The notes below the pieces were generated by a model, which saw only the letters and a list, made by a program, of their open reading frames with translations, was not told where the DNA came from and did not search any database. Made by a program: the position numbers and the translations under genes. Shown piece by piece: positions 60,201 to 64,000 of a DNA stretch of 64,000 nucleotides. This DNA is from Drosophila pseudoobscura (taxonomy: Eukaryota; Arthropoda; Insecta; Diptera; Drosophilidae), in the NCBI RefSeq assembly GCF_009870125.1, contig NC_046681.1, positions 26,620,001 through 26,684,000 of the forward strand, written 5' to 3'. Numbering within the stretch: position 1 is the first letter of the stretch; every line of letters starts with the position of its first letter.

Positions 60201-63200
60201 AGCCCCCGCCGCGTGGCATTGACGCAGTCGCCTGGCCAAATTAGTTGGCTTGTAATTTTAGACGCCATCAAGTTGGCTTTGTGCCCCGCTGATGGATGGA
60301 ACGTTGATGAGGACAGCAACCGGCAAACAGAAGTTTTGCTCGAAAACTTTAACCATTAAACTCAATTACCAGCAAAAGTTGCCTCCTGCTAAACCAAGGA
60401 CTTCACTTGTCTATAATTCTAGGGATCTCCTCGTTGTCGAGCTGCGGGGATCCTGAACGTTTGCCGGAACTGCCGCCGTTGGACGAGCAGCGACTGCAGC
60501 GAGCGGCTTTGCATTTGCAGCAGAAGCTGATCCTGCGCGAATGGCTGAGGGACCATCACATGCGGCATCATTACCAACGTCTGCTGGGGGTTGAGGTGGC
60601 CTCCCTGGAGGACGTCTACTGGCTGGAGGACTCGCGGGCCAGCAGCATTTTGGGCAAGGACTGGCACCTCTGGTCTTCGGCACGACAGAATCTGCCCACA
60701 TCGAAGTCCCAGCTGGACGCACTCAAAGCCCAACTCTGGTCGACGGTGGTCAAGTCGAGCCAGCACCAGGACGCCTGGACATGGGGTGGTATGCTGGTGG
60801 TCTCCGTCTCCGTTGCCGGCTTGGTTACCCTAGCAGCCATGACCCAGCCCTCGCTGGCCCCCGAGGCCAGGCACTCGCTGCTGCAGTATGTGACCGGAAA
60901 GTATCTTCTGCCCGCCAACTGCAAGGTGCAGTGGGACTGGAAGGATCCGGCGCAAGTGGGCGGCACCATGTGCTTTGTGGTGCGCTTCTTTCAGCGGAAT
61001 GGTCAGCCCTATCCCATCTGTGATACGGACCAGTTCTTCGTGGAGGTCACCGAGGGCACCCGCAAGGTGGTCACCATCAGCGAGCTGGGCTCCTCCACCG
61101 ATCCCAACAATGCCAATATCGCCAAGGTCAAGTTTACCGTCCGCACTGCCGGCCAGTACAAGATCTCTGTGCTCATCGGGGCCAGCCACATCGCCGGCTC
61201 CCCCTTCATGCGCAACTTCCTGCCGGGGTCCATCGATGCCCGCAGGTCGCGCTTCATCCGCCCAGCCAGCACCGTCATTTGCTGTGCAGGCTCTCCCACC
61301 CTGATGCACATCGAGCCAAGGGACGAGTTCGGAAATGCCTGTCTGTTCGATCAGTCGCAGTCGGATGAGGCATTGCAGGTGGGAATCTATAGCTCCATTC
61401 GTTCTTTCCTTCTCTAATTCCGATTAATCTTTTTAGGGCTATCAGGTGGCTGTGTATGATCTTCATGGCGTGGCCGTGGAGAAGCTACACCATGCCATTG
61501 CCTTTAACTACGACAGAGTCAACTCCAGGGTCTCGGTGACCGCTCTCTTTCCAGAGCCCACATGCCTAAGGGCCGTGATCAGCTACAAGGATCAGCAGCT
61601 GCCGAATGGAGACTTTGACATCATTGTCTTGAGCAGTAAGTGCAAGTAATAATCTTTCAGCAAACGATATCCTATATATTTCGTTCTATCTTTCTTTAGG
61701 CAGCGACACCACGCTGGTTCACAAGAACATTGCCTCGCGGAAGCACAACATCTGCTATGAGGCCAAGCTCCTGAGCATTTTTGGCTCCTCGAAGAGCAAG
61801 CCCCGGAAGGTACTCTGCTATGTGGGACCCAAGCAGGTGAGTAATCAGGCCCCAGGGCTTCTGGCGGGGAACTAGTGAAATGTTAAGGCTCAGAACTCGT
61901 TGATCTTTCAGGTGACCATCAAGGAGATGATCCTCAAGTTCATACCCAAAAGGATCGCCACATTTCGGCTGTGTCCGTCGACCAAGTTCCACTTTCTGCC
62001 GCAGTTGGTGTCGCAGTTGCACGGGCCCGTCTTCATCATCGACGATGGGGCACAACCGAGGATCGAATTGGCCTCGAAAGATCGCAATATCATAGCGGCC
62101 ACCTTTACACACTTTTTGCTGAAGAACATTGGCGGTTCGGAGACGTTCAAGGATAAGCAGGACTTTTTCTACCACGAGGTGCGCAAGTTCCATGCCAGCT
62201 ACTACCACGAGAAGATGGCCCTCAAGGTGCAGCGCGAGAAGATACTCGAGAGCAGCATGAAGGCCACCAAGGGCTTCTCCGTGTCCGATTGGTGTGGCAA
62301 CTTTGAGGTGACATTCCAGGGCGAGCAGGGCATCGATTGGGGTGGACTACGTCGCGAGTGGTTTGAGCTCGTCTGCAGTTCCCTGTTCGATGCCCGCGGC
62401 GGCCTCTTCTGCACATTCCATGACAAGCATCAGGCTCTGGTTCATCCGAATCCCACACGGGCAGCTCATCTGAAGCTGAAGCACTTTGAGTTTGCCGGCA
62501 AAATGGTGGGCAAGTGCCTGTTCGAGAGTGCCCTCGGTGGCAGCTATCGACAGTTGGTGCGAGCACGCTTCAGTCGTTCATTTCTGGCTCAGCTAATAGG
62601 ACTGAGAGTACACTATAAGGTAGAGTACACCAGTCCCCAATCTATCTATGTACTTATAATCTCCTTCCTTTAGTACTTTGAACAAGATGATCCGGATCTG
62701 TATCTCTCTAAAATCAAATACATCTTGGACACTGATCTCGATGCCACAGACACTTTGGAGCTGTACTTCGTGGAAGAGCTGTACGATGCCAGCAATGGAC
62801 AGCTGAGCAAGACCATTGAGCTCATTCCGAATGGGGCCAAGACCCGTGTGACCAATGCCAGCAAGAACCAGTATCTAGACTCGTTGGCACAGCAGCGACT
62901 GTGTAACAGTGTCAAGGATGAGGTGGACAGCTTTCTGAAGGGCCTAAACTCCATTATTCCCGATAATCTTTTGAGCATTTTCGACGAGAATGAACTGGAG
63001 GTGATTATTTTATTAATATAAGATTTATAATATATACTTATACCCGATACTCTTCATCTCTCAACTGTTGAAGATTCTGATCTAAGGTGTGAAAGATATA
63101 GAATACAGATACAGAATTGTTAAGATACAAATATATTATTTTGTATATAGTGTTCTTTGTAAAGAGAGAAACAGCATGAACAGATCGAACAATTGCCCAG

Positions 63201-63790
63201 ATTGCATCACTCCAATTACATATTCCCCTCAGTAAAACATTATTTTCAACTGATGATAGTGGTATATTGTACATAAACTGAAATATTGGCTGGTACTTGA
63301 AATCTGTCTACCTTAATTAATTTGTTATGAATTTTTTCCTGTTGCAGCTCCTGATGTGCGGCACTGGGGAGTACTCCATCAGCGATTTCAAGTCCCATCA
63401 CATTGCCAATGGCAACTCGGCCGAATTTCGGCGTGTTCTGGCCTGGTTCTGGGCCGGAGTGAGCAACTTCAGCCAGACCGAGATGGCCCGCTTGCTGCAG
63501 TTCACCACGGGCTGTTCGCAGCTGCCGCCCGGAGGGTTCCAGGAGCTGAATCCCCAGTTCCAGATCACGGCTGCCCCCACATTTGGCAATCTGCCCACGG
63601 CGCACACTTGGTGGGTGGATGGAGTGTGCTGGAAAGTTGTAGTTTTTTTGATTAATTTGAAACTTTTTCCATTACTTTTTTTACCAGCTTCAATCAGCTG
63701 TGCCTGCCGGACTACGAGAGCTACGAGCAGTTCGAGAAGTCTCTGCTTTTGGCCATCAGCGAGGGCAGCGAGGGCTTCGGCATGGTCTAA
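36076..63790 (+). CDS. CG4238: AREL1-type HECT E3 ubiquitin ligase, SAM-like + filamin repeat
   Basis: Coding exons: 36076-36283, 60423-61378, 61437-61635, 61700-61836, 61912-62619, 62674-63000, 63348-63610 and 63688-63790 (966 aa, phases consistent). Residues about 8-30 form a membrane segment. Two SAM-like helical segments follow (about 48-100 and 104-160), the first split by the 24-kb intron, then a hydrophobic stretch (about 191-209). A filamin-type Ig repeat begins at about 235 (NCKVQWDWKDP, through FTVRTAGQYKISV). The C-terminal HECT domain has SDWCGNFEVTFQ, DWGGLRREWFEL, FAGKMVGKCLFES and the catalytic Cys in PTAHTCFNQLC. The exon order and many blocks follow human AREL1, which ubiquitinates IAP antagonists. 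The fly symbol is from memory. The ATG is the first after an in-frame stop at 36031. Confidence 0.9.
36712..36783 (-). tRNA. tRNA-Gln (anticodon CTG), copy 3
   Basis: Identical in sequence to copies 1 and 2, on the opposite strand, antisense inside intron 1 of the HECT-ligase gene. A long T run follows on its own strand (A run at about 36682-36697 on plus). Confidence 0.96.
36950..37021 (-). tRNA. tRNA-Gln (anticodon CTG), copy 4, variant acceptor stem
   Basis: Differs from the other copies at two positions. The acceptor arms read GGTTCTA and TAGAACC instead of GGTTCCA and TGGAACC, so a C-G pair has become a T-A pair by paired substitutions. Anticodon and T arm are unchanged, so it should still fold and function. 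Confidence 0.95.
37022..39149. other. Intron sequence between tRNA copies 4 and 5
   Basis: Mostly AT-rich. A more GC-rich stretch at about 37375-37546 ends in a consensus donor GTAAGT and could be a non-coding first exon. No coding exon recognised. Confidence 0.45.
37375..37546 (+). promoter_or_regulatory. Possible non-coding first exon and promoter
   Basis: A GAGAGAGAG tract (37376) is followed by non-repetitive, relatively GC-rich sequence with CCAGTCGCAG and ending AATC|GTAAGTGTCC at 37546/37547. It reads like a 5' UTR exon on the strand of the HECT-ligase gene. There is no ATG-led frame that would join exon 2. Evidence is composition and donor only. Confidence 0.25.
39150..39221 (-). tRNA. 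tRNA-Gln (anticodon CTG), copy 5
   Basis: Identical in sequence to copies 1-3, minus strand, 2.1 kb from copy 4. A T8 run on its strand (A run at about 39134-39140 on plus) provides a terminator. Confidence 0.96.
39222..44872. other. Intron sequence with low-complexity tracts
   Basis: Purine-rich at 39260-39600 and pyrimidine-rich around 40250-40760. It has CA microsatellites at 42279-42349 and a CCCCTG run near 42576-42612. Three TATCG motifs lie at 44246-44287. The longer open frames here (39197-39580, 40348-40921 and 41855-42367) track these compositional biases and have no protein signature. Confidence 0.55.
42279..42349. repeat. Interrupted (CA)n microsatellite
   Basis: Two CA tracts of about 22 and 40 nt separated by GGAGCAGGG. 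Confidence 0.92.
44873..44910 (+). promoter_or_regulatory. TATA-Inr core promoter for alternative exon 1B
   Basis: TATATAAA starts at 44873, and an initiator-like CCATTC has its A at 44905, 32 bp downstream, the normal TATA-Inr spacing. The 5' UTR would be 33 nt. The TATA lies in a longer TA-rich run, so chance is possible. Confidence 0.4.
44938..45013 (+). CDS. Alternative first coding exon 1B of the HECT-ligase gene
   Basis: ATG at 44938 opens 25 codons plus one base (MWSPESEINSIAMATTMRHS then a Ser-rich end), followed by CTCAG|GTGAGT. It ends in phase 1, the phase needed to join exon 2 at 60423 and restore Gly-Ile-Ser-Ser. The product would be 922 aa, lacking the N-terminal membrane segment and the first half of the first SAM-like region. 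Codons look coding-like. Not supported by transcript data here. Confidence 0.55.
45014..46513. other. Intron sequence between exon 1B and the lectin gene
   Basis: No exon seen. It has AT-rich stretches with AATAAT repeats at 46330-46365 and a TATCGTATCG pair at 46431, just upstream of the lectin promoter region. Confidence 0.5.
46514..46549 (+). promoter_or_regulatory. Lectin promoter: TATA-like + Inr
   Basis: ATAAATA at 46514 lies about 31 bp before a perfect initiator TTCAGTC (A at 46546). The lectin ATG follows 40 bp later. Confidence 0.5.
46586..47404 (+). CDS. C-type lectin-like secreted protein
   Basis: An open frame of 272 aa. Signal peptide MPRSILFLLLAITFGSSQSQ. A linker with heptad-like content (about 85-120, LSKLAQLDEKLEAQGQKLQH) suggests a short coiled coil. 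The C-terminal C-type lectin domain (about 127-260) includes FRKIGTKYYHIEDSQ, CHQMGGHLANVQSDEE, YYWIDLTDEE and CRNEMYFICEAS. The layout matches fly lectins of the Lectin-21C/24A type. The usual sugar-specificity tripeptide EPN is replaced (HMN in TYHMNNH) and the WND motif is not evident, so calcium-dependent sugar binding may be lost. GTGAGT at 46658 with GCAG|TGC at 46775 would splice in frame and remove 39 residues, so the true model may have an intron. It is nested, same strand, in the HECT-ligase intron. Confidence 0.82.
   Translation: MPRSILFLLLAITFGSSQSQLGSQVSARFSLLSNTKNIKIHLMKDKSAPASTFVLESQNEDLQCGSAMKILLRHLDSHDSNQNADILSKLAQLDEKLEAQGQKLQHLEIELSSRRTSMEETTRNRNNFRKIGTKYYHIEDSQQMTWYRALDKCHQMGGHLANVQSDEEFQALSRMLKEQQYYWIDLTDEETYGVFISSTTGRNGTFFNWDTYHMNNHRKTTSRCVVLQTNFGEPMDNTDKMLCFRCRNEMYFICEASSDDNVNYGEDNQMLI
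48074..48096. repeat. (GA)n microsatellite
   Basis: About eleven GA units in the HECT-ligase intron. Confidence 0.88.
54184..54217. repeat. (GA)n microsatellite
   Basis: About seventeen GA units with one interruption (GACAGA). Confidence 0.88.
55856..56081 (+). CDS. Candidate alternative first coding exon 1C of the HECT-ligase gene
   Basis: ATG at 55856 opens 75 codons plus one base, ending GCTGCGG|GTAAGTC, a strong donor in phase 1 that matches exon 2. The encoded segment (MGQLQSTAEDWPDVAFSEKL, then a Cys-rich stretch and a hydrophobic-acidic end) is of balanced composition and not low complexity, but I recognise no domain. The joined product would be about 972 aa. A one-in-three phase match plus an open frame could be chance. 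Confidence 0.28.
56082..59879. other. Distal intron sequence
   Basis: AT- and pyrimidine-rich. Two long frames (56842-57375 and 58792-59400, plus) look non-coding. Three degenerate copies of AAATTGCTTTCCATGA-like sequence lie at about 58905, 58963 and 59036. No gene recognised. Confidence 0.5.
59880..59960. promoter_or_regulatory. Cluster of four CGATA motifs with a palindrome
   Basis: CGATA (either strand) at 59880, 59894, 59928 and 59941. The last two form a perfect 8-bp-arm inverted repeat, ATATCGTA-AATA-TACGATAT (59927-59946). Clustered CGATA is the recognition pattern of the BEAF-32 boundary protein, which sits near housekeeping promoters. It lies 480 bp upstream of exon 2 of the HECT-ligase gene and may mark an internal promoter or boundary. 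Confidence 0.45.
63001..63347 (+). other. Intron 6 of the HECT-ligase gene
   Basis: A 347-bp AT-rich intron, between GAG|GTGATT and GTTGCAG|CTC. No other feature. Confidence 0.85.
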
Positions 63791-64000
63791 AGTGGGATGG
63801 AAAATGGAAGATGGAATGAAATTTCACGAATTTTAGTTGTTATTTTACTTTTTTTGTGTCTGCTGCGACTGTGTTCCTCTCTCTTTGAGCGCTTTATATG
63901 TATGTCTCATGCTAGATGCTAAGTAAACTAGTCGATAAGTCTGTCTAGAGATAGATTGGAGGAAATATGATTTGCATTTCCAGTTGAATTGTTGCTAGAA
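63791..64000 (+). other. 3' UTR of the HECT-ligase gene (partial)
   Basis: Sequence after the TAA stop. No AATAAA occurs before the window ends, so the transcript probably continues beyond 64000. Confidence 0.6.

Larger units (their letters stand above)
36284..60422 (+). other. 24-kb intron 1 of the HECT-ligase gene
   Basis: Bounded by AAAG|GTGAGT and TTCTAG|GG; both flanks are phase 1 and rejoin as GGG (Gly). Inside are three antisense tRNA-Gln genes, a C-type lectin gene on the same strand, one strong and one weaker candidate alternative first coding exon, a possible non-coding exon and many microsatellites. Confidence 0.8.

Noticed and set aside
1-64000. CRISPR arrays, intact transposons, retroviral genes
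   Set aside because: No regularly spaced direct repeats, no transposase, integrase or reverse transcriptase motifs, and no long terminal repeats were recognised.

Overview
The window is insect nuclear DNA, almost certainly from a Drosophila species. It has compact multi-exon genes with short GT-AG introns, long AT-rich introns, many CA, GA and CAG microsatellites, fly-type core promoters, and proteins that read as fly orthologues (Got2, Npc2a, Nplp4, a HINT3-type HIT protein and an AREL1-type HECT ligase). The gene set recalls the distal part of Muller element B. The abundance of simple repeats would fit the obscura group, but the species call is only a guess. All exon models were built by hand from splice sites and reading phase; no alignment was run.

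Layout. Positions 0.6-7.2 kb hold a compact cluster: a HINT3-like HIT protein (minus), a KIAA2013-type two-pass membrane protein (plus, divergent from HINT3) and mitochondrial aspartate aminotransferase Got2 (minus, convergent with the KIAA2013 gene). The Got2 leader peptide lies on a separate exon 1.75 kb upstream of the rest. Npc2a (plus, one coding exon) is at 8.3 kb. From 8.9 to 21.4 kb I find no gene, only simple repeats and one family of degenerate repeats. A minus-strand gene at 21.5-30.6 kb encodes a secreted, probably GPI-anchored cell-surface protein with three Ig domains and one FN3 domain; a near-ideal Inr+DPE promoter sits at 31.25 kb. Two small secreted tyrosine-rich peptide genes, Nplp4 and a paralogue, lie head to head at 32.0-34.1 kb.

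Five tRNA-Gln(CTG) genes lie between 34.4 and 39.2 kb, two on plus and three on minus. The right half of the window is one very large gene. The AREL1-type HECT E3 ligase (CG4238 orthologue) has its first coding exon at 36.08 kb and its other seven at 60.4-63.8 kb. The 24-kb first intron contains three antisense tRNA genes, a C-type lectin gene and at least one convincing alternative first coding exon (44.94 kb), with a second weaker candidate (55.86 kb).

The genes do not form one pathway: transamination, sterol handling, ubiquitin ligation, cell adhesion, small secreted peptides and translation are all represented. The most interesting inference is that alternative promoters swap the N-terminus of the HECT ligase, either keeping or removing a membrane anchor and half of a SAM-like domain. 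I found no CRISPR array, intact transposon or virus-derived gene.
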